Source: Pseudomonadota bacterium (GTDB taxonomy: Bacteria > Pseudomonadota > Alphaproteobacteria > Azospirillales > Azospirillaceae). From it: a stretch of DNA of 64,000 nucleotides. Location: positions 62,001-126,000 of the forward strand of contig JAFAFA010000105.1 in the NCBI GenBank assembly GCA_023423695.1, written 5' to 3'. Both the position numbers and the translations under genes were made by a program. The notes beneath the pieces are model-generated. The model saw only the letters and a program-made list of their open reading frames with translations, made no database searches and was not told where the DNA came from. Below are positions 8,086 through 16,594 of the stretch, one piece after another (positions within the stretch are counted from its first letter, which is position 1; the number at the start of each line of letters is the position of its first letter).

Positions 8086-9684
8086 TTACTGGCGGTCGGC
8101 CGGGGTGCCGCCGACAGGCGCCGGCATGCCGGCGTTGACGATCTTCGGCAGGGCCAGATTGCGGGCGCGATCCAGCCACTCCGACAGGGTGACGAACTCG
8201 CAGCCCTTGGCCCGCAGTTCCGCGATCACGCGCGGCAGAGCCTGCGCGGTGCTGGGATAGGTCGAGTGCATCAGGAAGACGTTGCCCGGCATGCCGCCCA
8301 GCTTGATCTGGCTGACGATCTTGTCGGCGTTGCGCACCTGCCAGTCGCGCGTATCGACCGACCACAGGACCGACCCCATGCGCTCCTCCCGCACGACGGT
8401 CAGAAGCTCCTCCGAATAGCGGCCGTAGGGCGGGCGGAACAGCACCGGATTGGCGCCGAATTCCCGCAGGATACGGTTGGTCTCGGCGATCTCGTACCGG
8501 GCGGCCGCCGCGTCCATCTTGCGCAGGTCGGAGTGTGTCAGGCTGTGGTTGCCGATCTCGTGCCCGCCGGCGACGAAATCCTGGATCAGTTCGCCCTGTC
8601 GTTCGGCGATGCGGCCGACCGGGAAATAGGTGGCGCGCACGCCCTCCCGGTTCAGGATGTCCAGTACCTGCCGGGTCACCGTGCGGTGCGGCCCATCATC
8701 GAAGGTCAGGGCGCAGAGGTTCCAATTTTCCTTCTTCAGCGTCGCCGGCATCACGTCATAGCGCGAATCCGGCATCACCGAGCGCAGCCGGCCCTTGCGG
8801 CGGCTGTGCTGCTCGATGTCCGCCATCGTGCGGGCGTCTTCCTCGTTGTAGATGATCAGCCCATCGGCCGGCGGGATGGCGGCGGCAACGGCCGGGGGAG
8901 GGGGCGCCAGCGGCGCGGCTGCGGCGGAACCGATCGGCGCCAGGACGGAGGTCGTCGTCCCGGATGGTGCTTCCGGTTTGGCCGCAGGCTGCGGCTTCGC
9001 CTCGGCGGTGGCCGGGTTGGGCGGCGCCACGGCCACGGTCACGGCCGGCGGCTTGGGCGCCTCGGTCGCCGCAAGTGCCGGTGCGGCGGCCACGGGGGCG
9101 GCCGGGAGGGGGACTGGCTGAGCGGGCGTTGCCTGAGCGGACTTCACCTGGGAGGGTGTTGCCGAGGCCGGCGATCGGTCGACGACGAGGCAGCCGAATC
9201 CGGCGCCGACGATGCGGCGGCACAGCACCTTCGGATCGGTCCCATTGGTCACCTGGGCGTAGAGCGCCACGCCCCCGGCCTCGCTCTTGCCGTCCAGAAG
9301 CGTGACGGTCGCGGTCAGGCCCGCTGCAAGTTCGGGCTGGCGCTGCTGCAGGCTCTTCCAACTCCACCACGCGTCGCCGTCGCGGGAATAGATGCCGAGT
9401 TGCAGAACCGGCCCGTTGGCCGGCTTGTCTTCCGCCTTCGCGGGCGTGGCGCTGGATTTCTCCGGCTCCGCCTTGGTGGCGGGCGGGCGCTGGGGACGGG
9501 TATCGGGCGCGGCGGCGGCCGGCAGGGCAGGCAGGCCGAGAACGCAGGCCAGCAGCGCGGCGCGCATCAGGCCGCTGCCGGAACGGCGCCCGACGGCCGG
9601 AGCGGCGCCAAGGAGGCGGACGGCGTCGGCTACCCGGAGGGGGGAGGCGGTGGAGACGGCGTTCGGCCGGAAGATGCGCAACAT
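8086..9684 (-). CDS. Polysaccharide deacetylase with N-terminal SPOR-like domain
   Basis: 532 residues. A basic N-terminus and a hydrophobic export signal (about residues 40-59, ending LPALPAAAA) place it outside the cytoplasm. Residues about 75-155 resemble a SPOR domain (QLGIYSRDGDAWWSWKSLQ, then GGVALYAQV, then VGAGFGCLVV), which binds denuded glycan strands. A long Ala/Pro linker follows, then a NodB domain (about 320-510) with metal and catalytic motifs TFDDGPH, HEIGNHSLTHSDL and RPPYGRYSEE. It probably removes acetyl groups from peptidoglycan or another cell-surface glycan. The start at 9684 (MLRIFRPN) is chosen over 9750 or an internal ATG at the signal peptide; none has a strong Shine-Dalgarno. 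Confidence 0.85.
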   Translation of the reverse strand: MLRIFRPNAVSTASPLRVADAVRLLGAAPAVGRRSGSGLMRAALLACVLGLPALPAAAAPDTRPQRPPATKAEPEKSSATPAKAEDKPANGPVLQLGIYSRDGDAWWSWKSLQQRQPELAAGLTATVTLLDGKSEAGGVALYAQVTNGTDPKVLCRRIVGAGFGCLVVDRSPASATPSQVKSAQATPAQPVPLPAAPVAAAPALAATEAPKPPAVTVAVAPPNPATAEAKPQPAAKPEAPSGTTTSVLAPIGSAAAAPLAPPPPAVAAAIPPADGLIIYNEEDARTMADIEQHSRRKGRLRSVMPDSRYDVMPATLKKENWNLCALTFDDGPHRTVTRQVLDILNREGVRATYFPVGRIAERQGELIQDFVAGGHEIGNHSLTHSDLRKMDAAAARYEIAETNRILREFGANPVLFRPPYGRYSEELLTVVREERMGSVLWSVDTRDWQVRNADKIVSQIKLGGMPGNVFLMHSTYPSTAQALPRVIAELRAKGCEFVTLSEWLDRARNLALPKIVNAGMPAPVGGTPADRQ

Positions 9685-9887
9685 ATCGGTCCCGTCGCTT
9701 GGCCCAGCCACAATTTGCGGGACCGCCGGTTGATCGCGGTGCAATAACATTCCAAAGGTATTAATTCAAACGACAAGCGGCGGAATTCGGGCAATTCCGG
9801 CGGATTTCGGGCAGGCGTTGCCATTCGGAAACGGTGGGATGCCGCGCCGCCAGCTTTGGTGCGCACCCGGTGCGCAAAGACGGGACC

Positions 9888-9913
9888 GGAACCGGCAGGG
9901 CCGTGGCGGGGTT
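9888..9913 (+). promoter_or_regulatory. Candidate EcfG (general stress sigma) promoter
   Basis: GGAAC at 9888-9892, then 18 bases, then GTT at 9911-9913. The alphaproteobacterial EcfG consensus is GGAAC, 16-17 bases, CGTT, so the spacing fits; the base before GTT is g rather than c. It lies about 40 bp before the ATG of a DUF2934 gene, whose family is often part of the general stress regulon. Confidence 0.45.
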
Positions 9914-9951
9914 CTTTAGGGGAAACCCCAGCCGTGAAGGAGAGGACCCGT

Positions 9952-10320
9952 ATGGCCGAGGATTTGGAAAGCCGCATCCGTCGGCGCGCGCATGAGATTT
10001 GGGAACGCGAAGGCCGGCCGGAGGGTCGCGCCGAAGCCAACTGGGAGCTGGCCAGCGAGGAGATCGCAATCCAGGACAATTATCTGAGCACGCTGAAGCC
10101 CAACCCGGCCGGCGGCCCGGAAGCGACCGCGATGCGGACCGAGCCGGTGGAACCGGTTCTGGCCGTCGCCAACCAGGGCGAACAGCCGGGGCTGGCCGAT
10201 CAGGGCGACGAGTTCGGCCTGCCCATGCGCGGCGACCGCGACGCCTGGCCCACGCCGGAGGAAGCGGCCTCTACCGCGGTGCCGCCCAACCGCAGCAAGA
10301 AGAACCGCCGCCGGGCGTAG
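9952..10320 (+). CDS. DUF2934 family protein
   Basis: 122 residues. The N-terminal 40 residues carry the DUF2934 signature: RRRAHEIWEREGRPEGRAEA followed by NWELASEEI. This short helical motif occurs in many alphaproteobacterial proteins of unknown function. The rest is acidic, Pro/Gly-rich and probably disordered, ending in a basic tail (NRSKKNRRRA). There is a good Shine-Dalgarno (gaaggagag) before the ATG at 9952. The promoter candidate at 9888-9913 suggests stress induction. Confidence 0.75.
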   Translation: MAEDLESRIRRRAHEIWEREGRPEGRAEANWELASEEIAIQDNYLSTLKPNPAGGPEATAMRTEPVEPVLAVANQGEQPGLADQGDEFGLPMRGDRDAWPTPEEAASTAVPPNRSKKNRRRA

Positions 10321-10350
10321 CCGTCACCCTCCGATTGGATGCCCCGGCCG

Positions 10351-11676
10351 TCAGGCCGGGGACTTTTCCGCCGCAGCCGGCCCGCCCTCGGCGGTGCCGG
10401 ATTTATCCACTGGAGCGGCGGCGCGGCCGGTGTCGGCCGGCTGGGTTGCCGGTGTCGGCGCCGGAGCGGCAGCGGGTGCGATGGCCGGTGCCGCCGGGTC
10501 GGGCGCTGATGATGGCGACGACGCGGTGGCCGGCGCGTCGTCCAGCCGGTCATAGATGTCCGGATGCAGGCGGACGGCGCCGTCGGCTTCGACGGTCGCG
10601 ATCCAATAGACGAACTGGACCGGCATCGGCGTTGCCAGCTTCACCCATTGCGGCTGCATCCGTTCCAGCATGCGGTCGATTCGCGCGGGCGTCACCGTTG
10701 TGCCCTGCAGCAGCAGTTCCGCGAGACGCCGCGGATCCTCCAGCCGGACGCAGCCGGAGCTAATCGAGCGAAGTTCCCGCGAGAACAGGCGCGGCTCGTT
10801 GGTGCCGTGCAGGTAGATGTCGTAGGGGTTGGTCAGGTTGAAGCGGAAGCGGCCCAGCGCATTGTGGTCGCCCGGCTGCTGGACGATGCGGACCCGCCCG
10901 GGGGTGACGCCGTACCAGTCGACCGTCTCCGGAGCCACCTCCTGCCCGTCGAGATAAACGATAGCGTTCTGGATGCCGGGAACCCCCTTTGCCCGCAGCA
11001 TCGGCAGCTTGTCCTCCTTGAGGATGGTGGGCGGCACGGTCCAGGTCGGGTTGACGATGATGTGGGTGATGCGATCGGTCAGCAGCGGCGTCTCGCGCGA
11101 CGGCCGGCCGACGATGGCGCGCATCGTCAGTTCCTCCTCACCGCGACGGACCAGCGTGGTGGTCTGGTCGGTCAGGTTCACCACCAGCACATCGTCCGGA
11201 GCGGTGTCGCGGAAGCTGCGCATGGCCGCCGCGCTCTGCCGCATTAGGCTTGCCGCCTCGGCCGGTGTGCGGTCCAACGCGGCGCGGGTGCCGGCGCCGA
11301 CCAGCCCGTCCGGCTTCATCCGCTGCGAAAGCTGGAAAGCCTTCACCGCGTGGTCGACGTCCGCGGTGAAATAGTCCGACGCCTTGTCGGCCGGCAGCAG
11401 GCCGAGCTCCACCAGCCGCTGCGACAGGCGGGCGACCCGTTCCCCGCTGCTTCCCAGCTTCATCGTCCCGCCTTCGCCGATGCGGGTGGAGACCTGGGTG
11501 GGAGCGCGGTCCAGCTCCACCGCGGCGCCGTCCAGCCGGTCGGCCCATTGGGTCAGCGTGTCGCGGTAGGGCAGGGCGTCCGCCGACGCCGGTCCGAGCA
11601 GCGCCAGCACCGATGCGGCAGCCATGGCCAGGACGGCCAGCTTGCGGGGCCTGCGGAGGTCGGCGGATACGGTCAT
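10351..11676 (-). CDS. L,D-transpeptidase (YkuD family, LdtD/YcbB-like)
   Basis: 441 residues. It makes 3-3 crosslinks in peptidoglycan or attaches proteins to it, in the periplasm. A signal peptide (residues about 10-33) is followed by a peptidoglycan-binding domain (about 70-125, LGSSGERVARLSQRLVELG) and a YkuD catalytic domain (about 160-340). The catalytic block is HGTNEPRLFSRELRS then SSGCVRLED, with the nucleophilic Cys in SGC; the SSGCVR variant rather than SHGC is typical of the YcbB type. The C-terminal 50 residues are Ala/Pro-rich. The start at 11676 (MTVSADLRR) gives a normal signal peptide; an ATG 36 bp upstream is also in frame. Confidence 0.88.
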   Translation of the reverse strand: MTVSADLRRPRKLAVLAMAAASVLALLGPASADALPYRDTLTQWADRLDGAAVELDRAPTQVSTRIGEGGTMKLGSSGERVARLSQRLVELGLLPADKASDYFTADVDHAVKAFQLSQRMKPDGLVGAGTRAALDRTPAEAASLMRQSAAAMRSFRDTAPDDVLVVNLTDQTTTLVRRGEEELTMRAIVGRPSRETPLLTDRITHIIVNPTWTVPPTILKEDKLPMLRAKGVPGIQNAIVYLDGQEVAPETVDWYGVTPGRVRIVQQPGDHNALGRFRFNLTNPYDIYLHGTNEPRLFSRELRSISSGCVRLEDPRRLAELLLQGTTVTPARIDRMLERMQPQWVKLATPMPVQFVYWIATVEADGAVRLHPDIYDRLDDAPATASSPSSAPDPAAPAIAPAAAPAPTPATQPADTGRAAAPVDKSGTAEGGPAAAEKSPA

Positions 11677-12056
11677 GTCGAAACCCTCTGTCGCGGCGGG
11701 CCTGTTGCGCATCGGAAGGGGTGCGGCGCGGCCCTTATGATCAATCTATGCAACGCAATAATGGAAGGCGAGCCGTACGGCGCGAAATCGCCGCGAACAC
11801 TCGTCCGGTGTGGCTTTCCCGTCGCCGTCCTATGACCTCGCCTATGCAATAAGGTCACAGTGCAAAATTTTTTGATTGCCTGGGCCGATGACCTTCCCTA
11901 TACGAATAGCCGTTCGGAGACGTTTCCCGCCAGATGGAGCGCTCCGAAACAGCGTTGGTTACAAGGTTTACACCTAACGTGGGCGCCAAGCGACCCGCCA
12001 GACGCCAAACGGCCACATCGTAGAACGGCCAAAACGCAAAACGACGAGGTTCGGGG
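11677..12056. other. Divergent intergenic region
   Basis: About 380 bp between the L,D-transpeptidase (minus) and the DUF882 gene (plus). It is relatively AT-rich around 11740-11910 and should carry both promoters. I see no gene. The plus-strand promoter candidate at 11876-11904 is listed separately. Confidence 0.6.
11876..11904 (+). promoter_or_regulatory. Candidate sigma-70 promoter for the DUF882 gene
   Basis: TTGCCT at 11876-11881, 17 bases, then TATACG at 11899-11904. Both hexamers are near consensus at optimal spacing. The leader to the start codon at 12057 would be about 145 bases. Confidence 0.4.
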
Positions 12057-12716
12057 ATGCTTTTGGGGGATGACGAGCGTGCCGCTCCGGCCATGGGGCG
12101 GCGCGGGTTCCTGGGTTTTGCCGCCGCGGCGGTGTCTGCGGCCGTTCCGGTCGCATCGGGGATGGTGACGAGCGTCGCGGCCAGGGTCGTGACGGGTGGC
12201 GTGGTGACCGGCGTGACGGCGGCTCCGGTCCTTCTGGGATCGGGTTCGGCTGAAGCGGCGCCTCTGGCCGGCGGGGTCCGGCGCCTCACCCTTCACAACA
12301 TCAACACCAACGAACGCTTCGACGGCGTCTATTGGGCCGACGGTCATTACAAGCCCGATGCCCTGCGCAAGCTGGACGTGCTCCTGCGCGATCACCGCGC
12401 CAAGCAGGTCTGCCGTTACGACCCGCGCTTGTTCGACCTGCTCGCCCGCGTGCACCAGAGCGTCGGGTCCGACGATCCCTTCGAAGTGATCTGCGGATAC
12501 CGCTCCCGCCGCACCAATGCGATGGCGCGCCGTCGGTCGCGTGGGGTGGCGAAGGAAAGCTACCATACCCGCGGCATGGCCATCGACATCCGCCTTCCCG
12601 ACACGCAATTGCGCGCCATCTCCGAGACGGCGAAGGCCATGCAGGGCGGCGGCGTGGGCTTCTACCCGCGTAGCGGCTTCGTTCATCTCGATGTCGGCCC
12701 CGTGCGCAGCTGGTAA
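12057..12716 (+). CDS. DUF882 (YcbK-like) peptidase family protein, Tat-exported
   Basis: 219 residues. The N-terminus has a twin-arginine motif (GRRGFLGFA) followed by an Ala/Val-rich hydrophobic stretch, so it is exported folded. Residues about 75-215 match DUF882/M15-like proteins: CGYRSRRTN, the zinc-type motif HTRGMAIDIRLPD and a second HLDVG near the end. Relatives of this fold cleave peptidoglycan peptides, but the precise activity of DUF882 proteins is not settled. The start at 12057 follows gaggttcgggg. An ATG at 12093 (MGRRGFLG) would give a more compact signal peptide. Confidence 0.82.
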   Translation: MLLGDDERAAPAMGRRGFLGFAAAAVSAAVPVASGMVTSVAARVVTGGVVTGVTAAPVLLGSGSAEAAPLAGGVRRLTLHNINTNERFDGVYWADGHYKPDALRKLDVLLRDHRAKQVCRYDPRLFDLLARVHQSVGSDDPFEVICGYRSRRTNAMARRRSRGVAKESYHTRGMAIDIRLPDTQLRAISETAKAMQGGGVGFYPRSGFVHLDVGPVRSW

Positions 12717-12765
12717 GGCCGCGTCGCGGCGCCTTGGGTCTGCCGATTTTTGAGCTATTGAACTG

Positions 12766-12798
12766 AAAAGCCCCGCATCGCCGGATGCGGGGCTTTTT
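12766..12798. terminator. Bidirectional rho-independent terminator
   Basis: The hairpin gccccgcat / atgcggggc has a 6-base loop, with A4 before and T5 after the stem. It sits between the convergent DUF882 gene and the Cro/CI regulator and serves both strands. Confidence 0.85.
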
Positions 12799-12861
12799 AC
12801 ATTCTACATCCATCACGCAGAGCTGCGGCGGTCGGACGGCTGCCGCAACCGGCTGTCGCCC

Positions 12862-13596
12862 TCAGCTGCGGGGCGACGGTTTGGACGCGCGCAGGATGTC
12901 GGTCGGATCCCACACCGCACCATGGCGCCGCCGCTTCCCCTTGCTTTGGCCCGATGCATCGGCCGATCCGGCCGCCTTGACCCGTGGCGTGTCGCTGCGG
13001 ACCGCCCGGCTGGAGGCGCGGGTTCCATCGGCCTCGATCACCGTGCCTGCCGCCGCGCTGCTCCAGCCATCACCCCGGCCGGTGTCGCCGGACGGGGGAG
13101 AGCCGTCAAAGGATGGCGGCTCGCCGTCATCATCGGCGTCCTCGCCGGATCCCTCCGGCGGTTCCCTGATTTCAGGGGAAAGGGCAGAGAGCAGCGAAAG
13201 CATCTCGTCCGACACATGAGACGGAGCGGCGCGCCACAGGCGCAGCAGGCGCGCCTCGCGCCGGCTGATCTGCGTGTCGTTGTCGTCGGATTCCTCGAAG
13301 CCGCGGCGGCGGCGTGATCCGTCGGGATCGTTGTAGGTGTCGAAGAAGAAGCTGACCGGAACGTCCAGGACCTGGCCCAGGCGATAAAGGGTTCCGGCGG
13401 AAATGCGGTTGGACCCGCGTTCGTATTTCTGGACCTGCTGAAAGGTCAGGCCGATCGCTTCGCCCAGCTTTTCCTGGCTCATCCCCAGCAAGGTCCGGCG
13501 CATCCGCACGCGTTGCCCGACATGGGCATCCACAGACCAGGACTCCGGCGATCCGCGTCGTCCTCTTTTGCGCGCCGTCGGTTCACTCATGTCCAT
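12862..13596 (-). CDS. Cro/CI (XRE) family transcriptional regulator
   Basis: 244 residues. Residues about 22-85 form a classic helix-turn-helix of the HTH_3 type: VGQRVRMRRTLLGMSQEKLG, then LTFQQVQKYERGSNRISAGTLY, then VLDVPVSFFF. A basic N-terminus (ARKRGRRG) may add DNA contacts. The C-terminal 140 residues are acidic then Ser/Gly/Asp-rich and probably disordered, which is unusually long for this family. The start at 13596 (MDMSEP) or 13590 is preferred over the longer open frame reaching 13818, whose extra part lies in AT-rich non-coding DNA. Two inverted repeats 70-117 bp upstream are candidate operators. Confidence 0.83.
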   Translation of the reverse strand: MDMSEPTARKRGRRGSPESWSVDAHVGQRVRMRRTLLGMSQEKLGEAIGLTFQQVQKYERGSNRISAGTLYRLGQVLDVPVSFFFDTYNDPDGSRRRRGFEESDDNDTQISRREARLLRLWRAAPSHVSDEMLSLLSALSPEIREPPEGSGEDADDDGEPPSFDGSPPSGDTGRGDGWSSAAAGTVIEADGTRASSRAVRSDTPRVKAAGSADASGQSKGKRRRHGAVWDPTDILRASKPSPRS

Positions 13597-13665
13597 TGGT
13601 CTCCGATAGCCAGTCTTCCATCGCCTCTCTTTGCGAGAATGAAGAGATTGTTTGCACGTTCTTTT

Positions 13666-13697
13666 CCAATTTTCAAGAGAAAACTTTTGAATATTGG
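13666..13697. promoter_or_regulatory. Inverted repeat, candidate operator
   Basis: ccaattttcaa, then 10 bases, then ttgaatattgg: 11-base arms with one mismatch. It lies 70 bp upstream of the regulator start, inside its likely promoter, so autoregulation is plausible. Confidence 0.45.
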
Positions 13698-13698
13698 T

Positions 13699-13713
13699 AT
13701 ATGGGCGCCATAT
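13699..13713. promoter_or_regulatory. Short palindrome adjacent to the operator candidate
   Basis: ATATGG, GCG, CCATAT: perfect 6-base arms, starting 2 bp after the 13666-13697 repeat. The close spacing suggests a compound site. Confidence 0.35.
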
Positions 13714-14132
13714 TCCGATAGGTGCCGGTGGTGGAGAAACATTCGCAGGAGTTGCTTTGTTACAGGTTTGAATTATTTCCGGAGTTGCCAGAGTCAATTC
13801 CGCGAGCGCTTTTTCCACACCCTACACCCATCCCTTGGCGGAAATCTCCGTGTCTTTCGGCTCATCCAATGGTTGGATCGATAGCTTACGAAATCCAGCC
13901 CTCAACCGTTCGAAACCAAACTGGATTAGAACTGCTACAAATGGTGAAGGCAAACCTTCTGGTTGCGGCAAATAATCATGCGCGAGCAAAGCAATTTTTC
14001 ACATGGGTCAGGCCGATACAAGGCGTCACGCGCCGCCGTCCTTCCGGTAAGGGGCGGAATCGTTGGCCAGGGAAGCGTTAATAGATAATTAACCATATTA
14101 ACCGGCCCTGCGGAGAGGGGCCGGGCCTGGAT

Positions 14133-14858
14133 TCACCGGCGTTCCTGCCGCGATGCGTGACTATCCGTATCGGCCTTGGTGGCGTGCTTCGTTCGGACAG
14201 GTGTCGGTGCAGAGGTAGTGCCGGGTGCCCAGGGACCGCCGGGGGCAGCAAACGCCTCCACATGGTCGCGCAGCTTCTGGACCTGGGAAGGCGTGACGCT
14301 GCGGCCGAAGCGCGACTTCAGCAGGGCCGCGAGCGCGCCGCGGGTCGGCCGGTCGCCGCCGGCCGAGAGGGTGCGGTAAACGACGAAGGCCTCGGCATAG
14401 AGCCGGACGCGTTCCGGCCGACCACGCAACTGCACGGCCTGCGCGTCGGTGCGCTGCTTCAAATGATACGTCAGGCAGCGGGCGGCTTCGGCCTCGGTCA
14501 GGTCGGGCAGGGGAACCGCAGGGGAGCCGGGCGGTTCCGGCCGGCCGATGGACTCGCGCAGACGGCGTCGGCGCTGGCGCTCGCGGTCACCGGCACGCAG
14601 CCGCTCCGCATAGGCGGGATCAGCCGCGCGGCGTTCGGTGCGGTTGCGGTTGGAGCGTGCGGCGCGCTCGGCCTCGCGCGCCCTCGCCGCCGGATCGCGC
14701 AGCAGGAAGGCCAATTCCTCCGCGGTCAGGCGATGCTCCTCCTCCGGCGCGGGGAGGGGAGGGGCGGAAGGGGGAGGATCGTCGGTGCCGCCGTCGCTGT
14801 CCATCCGGAGGCAACGTTCCGCTTCCGCTTCCTGTTCCACCGATGCCGCTCCTTCCAT
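14133..14858 (-). CDS. Arg-rich hypothetical protein
   Basis: 241 residues. The N-terminal 45 residues are acidic and Pro-rich. The middle (about 45-105) is a charged Arg/Glu/Ala helix (ELAFLLRDPAARAREAERAA, then RERQRRRRLRE), and residues about 120-205 look globular (LTEAEAARCLTYHLKQRTDA, then GRSVTPSQVQKLRDHVEAF). The tail is low-complexity. I recognise no family. The middle segment looks nucleic-acid-binding by composition only. The start is uncertain (14858, or 14804 at MDSDGG). The reverse strand carries an equally long open frame, so the coding assignment rests on protein character. Confidence 0.5.
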   Translation of the reverse strand: MEGAASVEQEAEAERCLRMDSDGGTDDPPPSAPPLPAPEEEHRLTAEELAFLLRDPAARAREAERAARSNRNRTERRAADPAYAERLRAGDRERQRRRRLRESIGRPEPPGSPAVPLPDLTEAEAARCLTYHLKQRTDAQAVQLRGRPERVRLYAEAFVVYRTLSAGGDRPTRGALAALLKSRFGRSVTPSQVQKLRDHVEAFAAPGGPWAPGTTSAPTPVRTKHATKADTDSHASRQERR

Positions 14859-15016
14859 GCGGCCCCACGGATGGTCCCCCGCATGGAGTATGAGGGAGAT
14901 TTCATGTCCGGGCGCTGCCCCGCCCGTGCTAGACAGGGCCGGACTTATCCGGGCCGGCGCCCCGCCGGGTCCGGTCCAAGTCCCGTGCCCTGTGCCATTG
15001 TGGAATCAGACAGACC

Positions 15017-16489
15017 ATGACCCCCCGGCAAGCCCTTCAGCAGCGCCTTGCGGCCCTGGATGCCCATCTGCGCGCGGAAAACCCCAACCTGCTGCCGGTC
15101 CTCCCGACCTTCCGTGCCTTCGACCGGATCCTGGCCGGGCTGGGTCTGATCGACCGTCATGAATCGCTGACCACCCGCATTCCCTGGTGGCCGATGGTCG
15201 CGGTGCTCGGCACCTTCTCCGCCGGCAAGTCGACCTTCCTCAACGGTTATCTAGGCGAGGTCCTGCAGAACACCGGCAATCAGGCGGTCGACGACAAGTT
15301 CACCGTCATCTGCCATGGGCCGGAGACGCGGAAGGAGGCGCTGCCGGGCACCGCGCTGAACGCCGACCCACGATTTCCCTTCTACCGCATCGCCGACGAG
15401 ATCGAGAAGGTGGCGGCCGGCGAAGGCAAGCGGATCGACAATTACCTGCAACTGAAGACGCTGGCCGGGCCGCGGACCAAGGGCAAGATCTTCATCGATT
15501 CGCCGGGCTTCGACGCCGACGACCAGCGCCGCTCCGTCCTGCGTCTGGTCGATCATATCGTGGAACTGTCGGACCTCGTGCTGGTCTTCTTCGACGCCCG
15601 CCATCCCGAACCGGGCGCCATGCAGGACACGCTGCGCCATCTGGTCGCCAAGACGGTGAACCGCGCCGACGCCCGCAAGGTCTGCTACATCCTGAATCAG
15701 GTCGACACCACGGCCAAGGAAGACAATCTGGAGGCGGTGTTCGGCGCCTGGCAGCGGGCGATCGCCCAGGCCGGGCTGGTGTCGGGCCGCTTCTACGCCA
15801 TCTACGACCAGCGCTCCGCCGTCGCCATCGAGGATGACGGCCGCCGTGCCCGCTACGAGGCGCGGCGCGACCACGACCTTGGCGAACTCCACACCCGCAT
15901 CAACGAGGTGGAGGTCGCGCGGGCCTATCGCATCATCGGCTCCATCGACAGCCTGACCAAGGAGCTGGAGGGCGAGGTGATCCCCAAGCTGCGCGAGGCG
16001 ATGGCGGCATGGCGCCGGCGGGTGCTGATCGGCGACGCGGTGTGGGGCGTCCTCCTTCTGGTGCTGCTGGGAACCATCGTGCAGACGATGGGTGGCGGGT
16101 TCGGCGCCTTGCTCGGCTGGCTGTTCGACAATCCCGACGGCGGTGTGCCGACGCGCCTGGTCGGCACCGTCGTGCTGCTGGGCGGGCTGTTCCTGGCCGG
16201 CCATTTCCGTATCCGGCAGTTCTTCGCCAACCGCGTCGCCGCGGGCTTGAGCGACCGTTTCGGCGACGTCGACCTGGACCTGCGGCAGGCCTTCCTCGCC
16301 AACACCCGCTTCTTCCGCTCGATCTTCGCCAAGCAGCCGGCGGGCTGGGGCGGCAGGGCGCGCAAGGCTATCTTCGCCATCCGTGAAGCGACGGCAGTGC
16401 ATGTCCAGCGCATCAACGACCTCTACACCGACCCGGCCGGCCGTCGGGCGAGGGAGGCCGCCTCCACCACCGCCGCCGCCGCGGAGTGA
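15017..16489 (+). CDS. Dynamin-like GTPase, membrane-associated
   Basis: 490 residues. GTP-binding motifs are G1 GTFSAGKST (residues about 64-72), G3 DSPGFD (about 160) and G4 NQVD (about 228), in the arrangement of bacterial dynamin-family or YfjP-like GTPases. Two hydrophobic segments (about 338-358 and 378-398) anchor the C-terminal region to the inner membrane, and a helical tail follows. Such proteins remodel or survey membranes, but the role here is unknown. It is a lone gene starting 158 bp from the divergent Arg-rich protein. Confidence 0.8.
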   Translation: MTPRQALQQRLAALDAHLRAENPNLLPVLPTFRAFDRILAGLGLIDRHESLTTRIPWWPMVAVLGTFSAGKSTFLNGYLGEVLQNTGNQAVDDKFTVICHGPETRKEALPGTALNADPRFPFYRIADEIEKVAAGEGKRIDNYLQLKTLAGPRTKGKIFIDSPGFDADDQRRSVLRLVDHIVELSDLVLVFFDARHPEPGAMQDTLRHLVAKTVNRADARKVCYILNQVDTTAKEDNLEAVFGAWQRAIAQAGLVSGRFYAIYDQRSAVAIEDDGRRARYEARRDHDLGELHTRINEVEVARAYRIIGSIDSLTKELEGEVIPKLREAMAAWRRRVLIGDAVWGVLLLVLLGTIVQTMGGGFGALLGWLFDNPDGGVPTRLVGTVVLLGGLFLAGHFRIRQFFANRVAAGLSDRFGDVDLDLRQAFLANTRFFRSIFAKQPAGWGGRARKAIFAIREATAVHVQRINDLYTDPAGRRAREAASTTAAAAE

Positions 16490-16594
16490 CCGGGGATCGC
16501 CGGCCGCTCTTTACAGGGTCACGGAAAGGCCGTTAGATCCCTGGACCTTGCGGGCGACGGCCGACGGTCCGCGAAGGGGCGGGAGAGGGCAGGA

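Larger units (their letters stand above)
13597..14132. other. AT-rich non-coding region
   Basis: About 535 bp without a supportable gene. Base composition is clearly more AT-rich than the surroundings, especially 13630-13740, 13890-14000 and 14070-14100. The short open frames here have no recognisable protein character. It contains the palindromes upstream of the Cro/CI regulator. It could be a regulatory region or the remains of a lost or foreign segment. Confidence 0.5.

Noticed and set aside
8266..9747. A 493-codon plus-strand frame opposite the deacetylase
   Set aside because: It is antisense to a well-supported gene and is Gly/Arg-rich without any domain.
13722..14081. Open reading frame of 119 codons in the AT-rich region
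   Set aside because: No recognisable protein character, no Shine-Dalgarno, and composition unlike the coding DNA of this window.
14157..15020. Long plus-strand frame opposite the Arg-rich protein
   Set aside because: Residue composition is that of a reversed GC-rich gene, and the minus-strand frame gives a more protein-like sequence.
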